This document shows positions 30,404 through 38,041 of a stretch of DNA of 47,836 nt, piece after piece (position 1 is the first letter of the stretch; each line of letters starts with the position of its first letter). The position numbers were made by a program, and so were the translations under genes. The stretch lies in IMG/VR virus record IMGVR_UViG_3300025174_000034, positions 1 to 47,836 of that record, one strand, 5' to 3'. The notes under the pieces are model-generated. The model had not been told where the DNA came from. It made no database searches and saw only the letters and a list, made by a program, of their open reading frames with translations. This DNA is from a virus.

Positions 30404-30592
30404 ATGCCAACGATTGAAGAACTCCGCGACGAAGCAGAGAAGTTTCTCCCTGATATTGCATTCCGCAGTTGTTGGGACTGCAACTCAGCGCATGAACACC
30501 TAAAGCAAATGCCCTATCCATTCCTGTGCTTCGTTTGTGGCAAATTCTTCTACAAGGGCCAAGATATAACCGTCTACGAAGAGGAGGAATAA
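30404..30592 (+). CDS. Zinc-ribbon protein, 62 residues
   Basis: Acidic helical start, then CWDCNSAHEHLKQ and LCFVCGKFFYKGQD: four Cys in ribbon spacing plus His. Ends overlapping the next ATG by one base. The frame is strong. Confidence 0.68.
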   Translation: MPTIEELRDEAEKFLPDIAFRSCWDCNSAHEHLKQMPYPFLCFVCGKFFYKGQDITVYEEEE

Positions 30593-30852
30593 TGCAGCCC
30601 GAACTCTACTTCAATGGAGAAAAGGTCTCCGAGGAGGAATTCGAGCGCCTTACGGATGAAGCGAACGAGGCGATGGCCTCATACGAGCGAGAGATCGCTG
30701 CTAAGTTTGGAGTCTCCGATCAAACCGCAAGCGCGATTGCATACCTCCGCTCACGTTCACGGTGGACTGAGGAAAAGGAATTCGAGCTAATCCAGATGGA
30801 CAAAGCTGGAAATCCTATTCCTCTGTCAACCGTATTGTCGGGGGAGTTTTAA
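30592..30852 (+). CDS. Hypothetical 86-residue protein
   Basis: GAGGAGGAAT precedes the ATG. MQPELYFNGEKVSEEEFERL, then AAKFGVSDQTASAIAYLRSR: helical with a hint of a helix-turn-helix in the second half. An upstream ATG at 30526 overlaps the zinc-ribbon gene and was rejected. Confidence 0.66.
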   Translation: MQPELYFNGEKVSEEEFERLTDEANEAMASYEREIAAKFGVSDQTASAIAYLRSRSRWTEEKEFELIQMDKAGNPIPLSTVLSGEF

Positions 30853-31017
30853 ATGACTGACTTTGCGACGGAAGCTGTTGCACTCTTACAATCGCGAAGG
30901 GAGTTGAAAATCCAGGGAGCTACCGAGGACGTTGCGATGCTCTGGGTAATGGAAGCGATCGCGTATGCACTACTTGAAGTCGGCAAGCAAATCTCGATGC
31001 TGAATGGAAAGGAATGA
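30853..31017 (+). CDS. Hypothetical 54-residue protein
   Basis: Starts right after the upstream TAA (GGGGGAGTTTTAA before it). Helical (LLQSRRELKIQGATEDVAML, then WVMEAIAYALLEVGKQI) with a moderately hydrophobic second half. No family recognised. Confidence 0.62.
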   Translation: MTDFATEAVALLQSRRELKIQGATEDVAMLWVMEAIAYALLEVGKQISMLNGKE

Positions 31018-31250
31018 TGGCTAGATTCAGATGGATAGGTTGGTTCGACGGTGCGGAAGATTGCGAACCTCCTGAGCCTGGAAAGTTCTGGATTGAGATT
31101 CAGGACGGGTTTGAGGAATATGCAATTATCGTTCATAGAACCTCAAAGGAATTCGATCAACTCGACGACACGGTTCTACAGAAAGAGCGAGACGCGCGGC
31201 ATATCGTAGATTGTCTCAACTATATGGAAGGAAGGACTATCAATGTCTGA
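31017..31250 (+). CDS. Hypothetical 77-residue protein
   Basis: Tandem ATGs at 31014 and 31017 after AAAGGA; overlaps the upstream stop. Trp/Phe-rich start (MARFRWIGWFDGAEDCEPPE), then beta and helix. No family recognised. Confidence 0.66.
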   Translation: MARFRWIGWFDGAEDCEPPEPGKFWIEIQDGFEEYAIIVHRTSKEFDQLDDTVLQKERDARHIVDCLNYMEGRTINV

Positions 31251-31437
31251 GAAGCAGCGTGCAGTAGTCACCCATGAGGTAGACCCACATGGCGATCCTG
31301 ATGAGCCTGTCATCCGCTTAGAGGATGGACGCACTACCCGCCCAATTTGGTGCGACAGGTACGTGCTTTTGGGCACAGAAGGATGGGCAGAATTTGTTAC
31401 CGACCGTAACGCGTGGAGGTTCACGCCTGATGAATAA
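31243..31437 (+). CDS. Hypothetical 64-residue protein
   Basis: GGAAGGAC precedes the ATG. Acidic beta-like protein (VVTHEVDPHGDPDEPVIRLE, then WCDRYVLLGTEGWAEFV). No family recognised. Confidence 0.66.
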   Translation: MSEKQRAVVTHEVDPHGDPDEPVIRLEDGRTTRPIWCDRYVLLGTEGWAEFVTDRNAWRFTPDE

Positions 31438-31633
31438 TGACACCTGGACTTGCCATGTCTGCGGAAAGGAACGCCCTGACAATAAAATCTCCGTGTATTC
31501 CAGCATTCGATACATTGGAGATTTACCCTTTACGCAAAACGTGCGTTACTGTAATGACTATCATTCTTGCATTGAAGGAGCCAGGCATGTAAACTTCCTG
31601 CGATCTGTCGAGGAGGAACCTCGTGGAGCCTAG
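31430..31633 (+). CDS. Zinc-binding protein, 67 residues
   Basis: Starts MNNDTWTCHVCGKERPDN and has YCNDYHSCIEGARHVNF further on: Cys/His in ribbon-like spacing. Overlaps the upstream gene by eight bases; a longer frame from 31325 lies inside it. Confidence 0.66.
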   Translation: MNNDTWTCHVCGKERPDNKISVYSSIRYIGDLPFTQNVRYCNDYHSCIEGARHVNFLRSVEEEPRGA

Positions 31634-31838
31634 TGAAAAGAGTCCACAGTGGGGGAAGTTCCTCGAAGAGAACTTCGGACGTACAACTGCAATCACAGGA
31701 GGCAACTGTGTACCACCGCCTATCGGATGCGGTAAGCCAGTAGAAGGTTTCCGCGATAGACTTTCGGAAAAGGAATACACAATCTCAGGTCTGTGCCAGA
31801 ACTGCCAAGACGAAATCTTCGGAGTAGATGATGAGTAG
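31623..31838 (+). CDS. Zinc-ribbon-like protein, 71 residues
   Basis: GTG behind GAGGAACC. MEPSEKSPQWGKFLEENFGR is followed by NCVPPPIGCGKPV and GLCQNCQDEIFG: four Cys in two pairs. A Pro-rich knuckle between the first pair is distinctive. Overlaps both neighbours. Confidence 0.68.
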   Translation: MEPSEKSPQWGKFLEENFGRTTAITGGNCVPPPIGCGKPVEGFRDRLSEKEYTISGLCQNCQDEIFGVDDE

Positions 31839-32058
31839 TTACTTTGCAATCGGTAACGATGAGTTGAACGAATCGCCCCCGCTCAAGATTGGCGATGCAA
31901 TTCTGTGCCCGAACTGCGGGGGCAGTCATATCGTGTTTGGGGGCACGAATGCTAAGACGGGTGAGGAAACCGACGAGCTTCTTGCCTACAAATGCGGCGA
32001 TCAACCATACCTTGCCGGTGTAGTGGGTAAGAATGTCATGCGGAGGTTTATGAAATGA
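31831..32058 (+). CDS. Zinc-ribbon protein, about 75 residues
   Basis: Tandem ATGs at 31828 and 31831 behind GGAG. Contains LCPNCGGSHIVFGGTNAKTG, then a third Cys in YKCGDQPYLAG. The FGGTNAKTG loop and a GVVGKN end suggest a ribbon fold. Function unknown. Confidence 0.68.
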   Translation: MSSYFAIGNDELNESPPLKIGDAILCPNCGGSHIVFGGTNAKTGEETDELLAYKCGDQPYLAGVVGKNVMRRFMK

Positions 32059-32088
32059 AGTGGAGGCTAAACTAATGGAGGCGGCAGG

Positions 32089-32322
32089 ATGGAAATGAAA
32101 ATCTGCTCCGTTTGCGGACAAGGAGAATGAGGACGTTGGCTATGTTATTTGGATCGCTTTGAGAAGGCGAAGTTAGCTGTATGCGTGACCGCGGACGAAT
32201 GGTGTTGGGAATCGAGTAACGAAACCGAACGGAAGCTGAGGGACGCTGTGGCAGAATGGCGTACTGCGTTAGGCTTGCTTAGACTACATGAATATACAAA
32301 GTACGAGGGAAGGATAGATTGA
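32089..32322 (+). pseudogene. Zinc-ribbon gene interrupted by an in-frame TGA
   Basis: GGAGG lies seven bases before an ATG that opens MEMKICSVCGQGE, then TGA (32128-32130), then the same frame continues for 63 codons as GRWLCYLDRFEKAKLAVCV ... LRLHEYTKYEGRID. The continuation is strongly protein-like and restores a third ribbon Cys. It may be a nonsense mutation, a read-through site or a restart at TTG 32149. The 3' stop overlaps the next ATG as TGATG, as in intact neighbours. Confidence 0.55.
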
Positions 32323-32660
32323 TGATCCCCTGTCTAGGTTGCGGACAACTCGAAGGCATCGAGGAGTATGACGACGCACTTTGGGATCTCTATCACAGAT
32401 GGGACGGTGGAGGCAGGCAATATCAAGAGCCTCTTGTATTTACAGGTGATTGGCTAGCAGAGAATATCTACGACGATGACGACGTTGCGGCGGTCAAACT
32501 AGCGATGGAAAAGAACATGGACGAGCGTGGTCTCTGCACCGAATGTGGCAGACCAGATTTGCGTGGCCTAACCGATAAAGATTTCCTCTCAGAAGAGAAT
32601 GCTCGTGAAATCGCAGATATGTATGCGGAAATGGCGGCCGAAAGGAGGATGGGCGCATGA
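32322..32660 (+). CDS. Protein with paired Cys motifs, 112 residues
   Basis: TGATG overlap. Opens MIPCLGCGQLEGIEEYDD and later GLCTECGRPDLRGL, two CxxC pairs that could share a zinc, with acidic stretch ENIYDDDDVAAVKLAME between. Ends with a helix. No family recognised. Confidence 0.68.
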   Translation: MIPCLGCGQLEGIEEYDDALWDLYHRWDGGGRQYQEPLVFTGDWLAENIYDDDDVAAVKLAMEKNMDERGLCTECGRPDLRGLTDKDFLSEENAREIADMYAEMAAERRMGA

Positions 32661-32797
32661 AATATCTTGCAGCAATTCCTGTGATCTTAGGATTTATGAT
32701 CCTTGACATCGTGTTGTGCCTTCCCGCGATGTTCATAGAAATCGGTAGTTGGCCTTGGTCTTACAATTTCGCTCGCCAGGTCTGGGGATTGAAATGA
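32657..32797 (+). CDS. Small membrane protein, 46 residues
   Basis: AAAGGAGG lies upstream; the ATG overlaps the previous stop. MKYLAAIPVILGFMILDIVL then CLPAMFIEIGSWPWSYNF: one strong span with a second hydrophobic stretch. Ends overlapping the next ATG. Role unknown. Confidence 0.6.
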   Translation: MKYLAAIPVILGFMILDIVLCLPAMFIEIGSWPWSYNFARQVWGLK

Positions 32798-33252
32798 CCT
32801 ATGAGGAGTACAGGGAAACTCTGGTTACAGGCGATTATCCGTGGTTTGTAGCAAGAAAGTTGAGGCAAGGTGAGTCCTGCGTAATCGGCTATGCACCACA
32901 GAACGGCACCAACTACACGCTCGTATTCACGCCTGTAGTGGTTCATCCTGATTTGCTAGTCGAGCTTCCGACTGATAGACCGGGGGGAGAAGCAGTAATC
33001 TCTAACTTCGGTTTTCCCGAAGGTATGACTGGAATTAGCAAGTCGATGATCCAAGAGGGGAGTACATGGGCGTATGTTAGTTGGATGAATCACGGTTGCT
33101 ATCTTTTCCGACTTGGAGGTTTTGCTCATTGGAGCTATATCGCTGAGAAGTTCGACATTCGTGAGAGCACAATCGGAGATGCATTTGCACTCGCGGCCCT
33201 ATTCGAAGATATCGCAAAGGAGCTAGTCAGAGATGAAGTACAAGCATCGTGA
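32794..33252 (+). CDS. Hypothetical 152-residue protein
   Basis: Starts MTYEEYRETLVTGDYPWFVA (ATGA overlap). Middle part is beta-rich (NYTLVFTPVVVHPDLLVELP, then ISKSMIQEGSTWAYVSWMNH) and it ends in a helix. No family recognised, clear coding frame. Confidence 0.68.
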   Translation: MTYEEYRETLVTGDYPWFVARKLRQGESCVIGYAPQNGTNYTLVFTPVVVHPDLLVELPTDRPGGEAVISNFGFPEGMTGISKSMIQEGSTWAYVSWMNHGCYLFRLGGFAHWSYIAEKFDIRESTIGDAFALAALFEDIAKELVRDEVQAS

Positions 33253-33643
33253 TGAACTGGTCGAAGGTTTGCGAGCACTCGCAGATTTCATCGAAGAGAA
33301 AGGTTTGGAACTGCCTATTGATACTCCATACCTAGCACTTGAAGAGTACATCTACCAGAACTATTCCTCTAGTCGGCATCCGCGTACACAGCGACAAGAG
33401 TTGCAACGTGCCGCTATTACATTGGGCCGTGCAGAAAAGGAGTTCGAATACAACTTTACGCTTACTCGCAACTTCGGCGAGTTTGTAAAGCTTCGGTTCT
33501 CTGTTCCTCGCGAGACTGTTTGCAAGCGCGTCGTAAAGGGCAAGAGGCATATCCCTGCGCAAACGACCGAAGCCTATGATGAGGAAATTGTGGAATGGAT
33601 CTGCACCGACCCAATTCTCGTAGGAGTTTCTAAGGATGAGTAA
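33233..33643 (+). CDS. Hypothetical 136-residue protein
   Basis: GGAGCTAGTCAGAG precedes the ATG. Helical N-terminal part (RDELVEGLRALADFIEEKGL), then VPRETVCKRVVKGKRHIPAQ and EEIVEWICTDPI. The ELPIDTP...LPxD-like start with a late CTDP is a layout I have seen in phage proteins without known role. Overlaps both neighbours. Confidence 0.7.
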   Translation: MKYKHRDELVEGLRALADFIEEKGLELPIDTPYLALEEYIYQNYSSSRHPRTQRQELQRAAITLGRAEKEFEYNFTLTRNFGEFVKLRFSVPRETVCKRVVKGKRHIPAQTTEAYDEEIVEWICTDPILVGVSKDE

Positions 33644-33785
33644 GGCTCGGAGAAATCGGAAGATTCGCGAGGAGGCTCGTGAATTGAATCCCAAAAAGAT
33701 CCGTTCGATTGCGAGACGCATTCGCAGGAATCGAAACCCATCTAAGTACGACGAGAAGAGGATCGATGCTGATTCTGGCGATTGA
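33636..33785 (+). CDS. Tiny highly basic protein, 49 residues
   Basis: Overlaps the upstream gene by eight bases. More than a third of residues are Arg or Lys (MSKARRNRKIREEARELNPK, then KIRSIARRIRRNRNPSKYDE). Probably binds DNA or RNA. No family recognised. Confidence 0.6.
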   Translation: MSKARRNRKIREEARELNPKKIRSIARRIRRNRNPSKYDEKRIDADSGD

Positions 33786-33927
33786 GGAACAGCCTGGGGT
33801 GCCAAAAACCTACAAAGTAATCGTAGATGGAAAGGTCGTCTCAGAGCATCCTTATAGGGGTACGGCATTGATGCAGCTTGCGGAAGAACTTGACAAAAAG
33901 ATGTTCCCTCGAAGATATGGAGACTAG
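33766..33927 (+). CDS. Hypothetical 53-residue protein
   Basis: AGAGGATCG precedes the ATG, which lies inside the preceding gene's end. Beta then helix: MLILAIEEQPGVPKTYKVIV and EHPYRGTALMQLAEELDKKM. No family recognised. Confidence 0.62.
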   Translation: MLILAIEEQPGVPKTYKVIVDGKVVSEHPYRGTALMQLAEELDKKMFPRRYGD

Positions 33928-33930
33928 CTA

Positions 33931-34170
33931 ATGAATTCTCTACGTGAAGCGGCAGAGAAGGAACTTGTAGGCCACATTCAGAAGTGCTTTGAGACTACAA
34001 CTGCCATTCGAGATGAGTTGCGCAAGTTGCAGGGAGTGACCGACTTCTCTGAGCTTCCCGATGAAGAATTGGTACAGTACAATGAGTTCTTGAAAGGGAG
34101 CAATGCTAATCTACCATTTCTTCATATAATAACTCTTATCTTGTCTAAGAGAGCTAAAGTCGATGCCTGA
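33931..34170 (+). CDS. Hypothetical 79-residue helical protein
   Basis: Starts MNSLREAAEKELVGHIQKCF, with FSELPDEELVQYNEFLKGSN and a hydrophobic end. The ribosome-binding site is weak (GGAGACTAGCTA). No family recognised. Confidence 0.66.
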   Translation: MNSLREAAEKELVGHIQKCFETTTAIRDELRKLQGVTDFSELPDEELVQYNEFLKGSNANLPFLHIITLILSKRAKVDA

Positions 34171-34621
34171 AATAGGCTTCACCGGCACGCGCAAGGGGCT
34201 GACTCTTGACCAGCGAGAGACAGTCAGAGACATTCTTGCGCACTTCTTTGTACCTGATACCGGGTGTGAATTTCATCATGGAAACTGCATAGGCGCAGAC
34301 GAACAAGCCCTAGAGATTGCTAGAGCTATTGGCTATTGGATCGTTGCCCACCCTGCTAAGGAACTGGATAAGTACCAGCTCGATATCTTTACCTTTGCCT
34401 CCGATGAAGCTCGGAATTACAAACTTCCACTCAGGAGGAACAAGGATATCGTAAATGAGACTGATTATCTAATTGCTTGCCCAAACGAACATTCAGAACC
34501 TAAGCCCGCTCGTGGGCAAGGCACATGGTCAACGGTCAGGTATGCAAGGAACTGTCGCTATGGCTATCCATTTGTGATAGTATGGCCCGATGGTACGTTC
34601 GTAGAGGAGGGGGCCGAGTGA
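34163..34621 (+). CDS. SLOG-family nucleotide-binding protein
   Basis: A 152-residue Rossmann-like protein. IGFTGTRKGLT (residues 4-14), HHGNCIGADEQALEIARAIG, IVAHPAK, LPLRRNKDIVNETDYLIACP and GTWSTVRYAR match the SLOG/DprA-like group, which bind nucleotides or modified nucleotides. Some family members sense signals in defence systems; nothing here shows a partner. Overlaps the previous gene by eight bases. Confidence 0.78.
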   Translation: MPEIGFTGTRKGLTLDQRETVRDILAHFFVPDTGCEFHHGNCIGADEQALEIARAIGYWIVAHPAKELDKYQLDIFTFASDEARNYKLPLRRNKDIVNETDYLIACPNEHSEPKPARGQGTWSTVRYARNCRYGYPFVIVWPDGTFVEEGAE

Positions 34622-34815
34622 AGAACCCACAAGAGTACGTCGATCTGATGCAGGAATTCATCGAGACGAGACACAAGGCAGTAAAGATCGACAAGGCCAC
34701 TAAGGAGGACGCAGCCTGCCTCACAATGGTCGCATACCTAAAGGAGCTTCCCGTTGAAGTCCTTAATCGAAAAGGAATCGTTGCACTAAGGAGACTAGAT
34801 GCTTCAGAAGATTGA
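34618..34815 (+). CDS. Hypothetical 65-residue protein
   Basis: GTG overlaps the SLOG stop and lies behind GGAGGGGG. Helical (EYVDLMQEFIETRHKAVKID, then CLTMVAYLKELPVEVLNRKG). No family recognised. Confidence 0.64.
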   Translation: MKNPQEYVDLMQEFIETRHKAVKIDKATKEDAACLTMVAYLKELPVEVLNRKGIVALRRLDASED

Positions 34816-35497
34816 AGCCCTACTTAGAAAGGCTGAATCCACTCCCTATGAAGAGGAGGCTGCGCTCTTTTATGCAAAAGCTCAAGAGCTTATGGAGCGC
34901 TACGCCATTTCCGAGGAGGCCCTCTGGCAGCTAGATCCTTCGAAGACTGAGAAGCCGATCATTGAGTCGGTGGAGATAAAGGGCGATGCCTCCTGGGAGA
35001 AGTTCTCACTATTCTCTGTACTAGCCGATTGTAATCGCTGCAAAGCCTGGAAGGATACTGGGAGGGACTATCGAGGAAGAACATACTACGTAAGGATCGC
35101 GGGATATCCATCAGACGTTGCATTTGTAGAGGCAATGTATGCTTCACTCCTGCTACAGATGGATCTTGCCTGTGTAATTGCGGAGGTAGAGGAGAACTAC
35201 GTCGAGTCTCTACGGACATGGCGAATTTCGTTTACGGAAGGATTTGTTGCACGAGTCGAGCGCCGCCTGAGGGAACAGCATAAAAGGCGAAACCCCTCCA
35301 CAGGAGGTAAAGAACTCGTCCTCGCTCGCGAAAAGAAAGTAGATGATTTCGTCGATGCACAGGGTATTTCCTTCAGCCCGCTTAGCTTTAATCGGAATTC
35401 CTACGACGAAGTTGCCTACGAAGCAGGTTCCAAGGCGGGGGATTCCGCCGATATCGGTAACGTCAGACTTCCCGGAAGGAGGAAAGAACTTGGATAA
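34799..35497 (+). CDS. DUF2786 protein
   Basis: A 232-residue protein. Residues 1-45 match the DUF2786 unit (KIEALLRKAESTPYEEEAAL, FYAKAQELMERYAI). The middle has AGYPSDVAFVEAMYASLLLQ and the C-terminus is basic (RREQHKRR-like REQHKRRNPSTGGKEL). DUF2786 proteins are common in actinobacteria and their phages; the function is unknown. It overlaps both neighbours by short stretches. Confidence 0.8.
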   Translation: MLQKIEALLRKAESTPYEEEAALFYAKAQELMERYAISEEALWQLDPSKTEKPIIESVEIKGDASWEKFSLFSVLADCNRCKAWKDTGRDYRGRTYYVRIAGYPSDVAFVEAMYASLLLQMDLACVIAEVEENYVESLRTWRISFTEGFVARVERRLREQHKRRNPSTGGKELVLAREKKVDDFVDAQGISFSPLSFNRNSYDEVAYEAGSKAGDSADIGNVRLPGRRKELG

Positions 35498-35687
35498 CGA
35501 TTCAGGATACGAACTTTCCGATCCAAAGCATCCAACGTTCTATGAGAGGATAGTAGATGTGTGGGACAATCGAGAGAAGATCGAAGCTCCTCGATGTCCG
35601 TATTGTGGTCGAGTAATGAGCAACCGAGAAAAAGCAGAGCAAGGAGCATGCAATGACTGCTATGGAGGAGCATGGATTCCATGCTAG
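35490..35687 (+). CDS. Zinc-ribbon protein, 65 residues
   Basis: TTG start seven bases after AAGGAGG. MDNDSGYELSDPKHPTFYER, then CPYCGRVMSNREKAEQGACN and CYGGAW: four Cys in ribbon spacing. A longer frame upstream overlaps the DUF2786 gene. Confidence 0.66.
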   Translation: MDNDSGYELSDPKHPTFYERIVDVWDNREKIEAPRCPYCGRVMSNREKAEQGACNDCYGGAWIPC

Positions 35688-36037
35688 CTGAACAGTTCTT
35701 TCACACTCTAGACGATAGCGATCTTGAGCGTTTGCATTGGGCAACTGCCCAAGAGATCGACAGGAGAGGAGGTCATGTGGATAGCTATGCAGCCCCGCAC
35801 ATCTGGAATCTGGTCGCAAAGATTCTACGTGAGAACTACTCTGTGGAGCCATCTATAACAGATACGGATCTAATTGATAAGCTTGCAAGCAGGCGTGCCG
35901 TAGAAGAAATCGCGCTTGCGTTTGCTAGAAGGTTCGCTGAAGATGAAGGCTTTGATCCGATTGCGTGGCTCGACAAGTGCAGCCCCGATCCAGAAGCATT
36001 CCCGTTTAGCGAGCTATGGGAGGAAGTCGAACTATGA
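35672..36037 (+). CDS. Hypothetical 121-residue protein
   Basis: GGAGGAGC precedes the ATG at 35672 (another at 35681). Helical: DLERLHWATAQEIDRRGGHV, then ASRRAVEEIALAFARRFAED and ending EELWEE-like. The stop overlaps the next ATG. No family recognised. Confidence 0.67.
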   Translation: MDSMLAEQFFHTLDDSDLERLHWATAQEIDRRGGHVDSYAAPHIWNLVAKILRENYSVEPSITDTDLIDKLASRRAVEEIALAFARRFAEDEGFDPIAWLDKCSPDPEAFPFSELWEEVEL

Positions 36038-36207
36038 ATGAAGGAGCGATAGTTCGCAAAACTCTCTTTGTCGTGCAGATATCATACAACGAAATGCTAG
36101 TGGAAGACGTGTCGCAAGGAGAGCCGGGACAGGGATACTACATCATCCGTGCTGTAAATGACGGTCAGGACGCAATGTTTAATGTCAAACGACTAGTGGA
36201 GAAATGA
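36034..36207 (+). CDS. Hypothetical 57-residue protein
   Basis: ATGA overlap. Beta-rich: IVRKTLFVVQISYNEMLVED, then GQGYYIIRAVNDGQDAMFNV. Possibly an SH3-like fold. No family recognised. Confidence 0.64.
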   Translation: MNEGAIVRKTLFVVQISYNEMLVEDVSQGEPGQGYYIIRAVNDGQDAMFNVKRLVEK

Positions 36208-36533
36208 TGGACTTCGAACTACACTATTTTGGTCTGAACAGTCTGATTCAGTTCCTCGAAAATAACGGTGATAAACTCCTCCGCGTAGGGTTTTCCAATC
36301 CACATTCTTATCGGGGGTACTACGAGCAGTTAGCGTTCGAACCTATTACAAGTGGTGCGCAGTCATGCGCCCACGCTCTCGAAATAGTGCGACCGTGCCT
36401 TGGGCAAGTCTTCGAAGGCTACAAAGGGAGCGAATACACAATGCATGGGTATACCGAGTGCTGGTTCGCCTGGTACGGTCAAAGCGGGGGGCAGCAGATT
36501 GGGGATATGCTAATGGAGTTGCTTGTGATGTAG
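36204..36533 (+). CDS. Conserved phage protein, NPHSYRG type
   Basis: A 109-residue protein with FSNPHSYRGYYEQLAFEPIT, then YKGSEYTMHGYTECWFAWYG and IGDMLMELLVM. I recognise this pattern from many phage genomes; function unknown. ATGATGG overlaps the upstream stop. Confidence 0.78.
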   Translation: MMDFELHYFGLNSLIQFLENNGDKLLRVGFSNPHSYRGYYEQLAFEPITSGAQSCAHALEIVRPCLGQVFEGYKGSEYTMHGYTECWFAWYGQSGGQQIGDMLMELLVM

Positions 36534-37631
36534 ATGCCTATTCGTAAGGACGTAAACGAAGTTCTCGACATGCTTCGAAGTCTTGGCCTTGAGCCAGTAA
36601 TGGAGTCTGGTCGAGGACATTACAAAGTCCGCGATCCTAGAACGGGGGTATTTCTATTTGGAGTAAGCTCTAGTCCTTCAGATCCGAATTGGCGCTGGAT
36701 GATTATGCGCCATCTCCGGCGTTTGGGCTTGCTACGAAAAGGAGAATACAAGAAGTACAAGAAAGGCGGTAACATAAGACGAGGCAAGCCTGCGATCGAT
36801 CTTGTAGCTTTAAAGAAAGCACAGGATGCCGCCGCAGCAGCAGGGCAGAGGATTCCAACTCTCGATGATTTGGAAGACTCTACTGAGTTCTTTACCAGGA
36901 TCAAAGAAGCATCCAATGTCACCCATTATTCACCAGAAGCACAAGAGGAGGCAATAGAGATAATGGCCGCAACAGCAGACGCACCAAGAGTAAACTACGT
37001 GATCCAGCGTCTTCGAAAGCTGTTTGATGAAAAGTCAGATGAGTTGGAAGCGTTGGGGAGAGAACGCCAAATAGCTAAGATGGGGCACGCAAGAGGCTTG
37101 GGCGGTGGCAGAGGCAGCCGTGCTGAATTTGTCCGCATCGCAATTGAGGACGTTGCACCGAAGCGGAAGCTGCGGGCATGGAAGACTGAAAGCTCGGGTC
37201 AGCAAACGCTTCATTCTATCTTAGATAAAGACCAGAAAGGTCTCTCCGTATGGGTTCTGACCCTGCTTGAGGCTACAATGGATCATATCGATGGTCTTAA
37301 GTGGGGTGAAATCGATGAGTCTCGTATAGCTCCACCACCCGAGACACAGTTTGCTCCTAAAAGCCCATTTCCTCAGCCGCCTCTTGAGAGCGAAGAAAAG
37401 GGATTGCTGCCTGATAAGGAGATCCCTGGCAAGCCTGCCGATATCGAAGTAGAGGAAATTCCTGCTCGTCCTTGGCCCGCTCTCTTTACTCCCGCAGTAG
37501 AGCTTGTAAGCGACGATCAGATCAAGGAGAAGTATGCAGAGATTCTTCTTGAGCATCTTCGCAACAGCAGTCCTGATAAGCTCCCGAAGGAAGTCCTCGA
37601 ACGTCTAGATAGGATGGTGGGTCTTGCCTAA
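36534..37631 (+). CDS. Protein with a HicA-like N-terminal domain
   Basis: A 365-residue protein. Residues 1-70 fit a HicA-like fold: VNEVLDMLRSLGLEPVMESG, GHYKVRDPRTGVFLFGVSSS, PSDPNWRWMIMRHLRRLGLL. HicA domains bind or cut RNA; the usual catalytic His occurs in GHYKV. The middle is helical and basic, and residues 265-320 are Pro/Glu rich, so the N-terminus probably serves binding in a larger protein. No partner antitoxin is visible next to it. Confidence 0.65.
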   Translation: MPIRKDVNEVLDMLRSLGLEPVMESGRGHYKVRDPRTGVFLFGVSSSPSDPNWRWMIMRHLRRLGLLRKGEYKKYKKGGNIRRGKPAIDLVALKKAQDAAAAAGQRIPTLDDLEDSTEFFTRIKEASNVTHYSPEAQEEAIEIMAATADAPRVNYVIQRLRKLFDEKSDELEALGRERQIAKMGHARGLGGGRGSRAEFVRIAIEDVAPKRKLRAWKTESSGQQTLHSILDKDQKGLSVWVLTLLEATMDHIDGLKWGEIDESRIAPPPETQFAPKSPFPQPPLESEEKGLLPDKEIPGKPADIEVEEIPARPWPALFTPAVELVSDDQIKEKYAEILLEHLRNSSPDKLPKEVLERLDRMVGLA

Positions 37632-37806
37632 ATCTGTATTAATCGGAGAGATCGAAGGCTTTGTCAGGGTAGTTCAGGAGCAGGATGCCATCCAGATTGG
37701 TGAGGACGAATTCGATGTAGAGTTCCTTGCGGAATGGGTAAGCAACAATCTACCAGCGGAGGGACAATACGTGCGCATCATAGTCATGGCTTTTCCAGGA
37801 GCTTGA
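37624..37806 (+). CDS. Hypothetical 60-residue protein
   Basis: TTG start behind GATGGTGGG, overlapping the upstream stop by eight bases. Beta then helix (MPKSVLIGEIEGFVRVVQEQ, VEFLAEWVSNNLPAEGQYVR). No family recognised. Confidence 0.62.
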   Translation: MPKSVLIGEIEGFVRVVQEQDAIQIGEDEFDVEFLAEWVSNNLPAEGQYVRIIVMAFPGA

Positions 37807-37807
37807 T

Positions 37808-38041
37808 ATGATCGAGGAATCTCCGTTCAGACTTTTCGAATTGACTATACGTGTTCATGTCTCTAGGCACCGAACGAGGCTCCCGCATACATTTGCAGAG
37901 TGGATCGAAGTGGCGTTTGGGATATCGGAGGATCAATTAAGCGCAAGCGGGACAAGTCTTGAGCTTATCAAAGAGCTAAGATATCCACTGGCAGAGGATG
38001 TAGTTGAATACAGGCGAAGCGACGACAGGAGGTATTGGTGA
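37808..38041 (+). CDS. Hypothetical 77-residue protein
   Basis: AGGAGC lies upstream. Starts MIEESPFRLFELTIRVHVSR and ends with a helical, acidic part. The stop overlaps the next GTG. No family recognised. Confidence 0.64.
   Translation: MIEESPFRLFELTIRVHVSRHRTRLPHTFAEWIEVAFGISEDQLSASGTSLELIKELRYPLAEDVVEYRRSDDRRYW

Noticed and set aside
32089-32322. Genome-wide TGA recoding
   Set aside because: TGA ends many neighbouring genes in normal overlaps (ATGA, TGATG), so the in-frame TGA is local.
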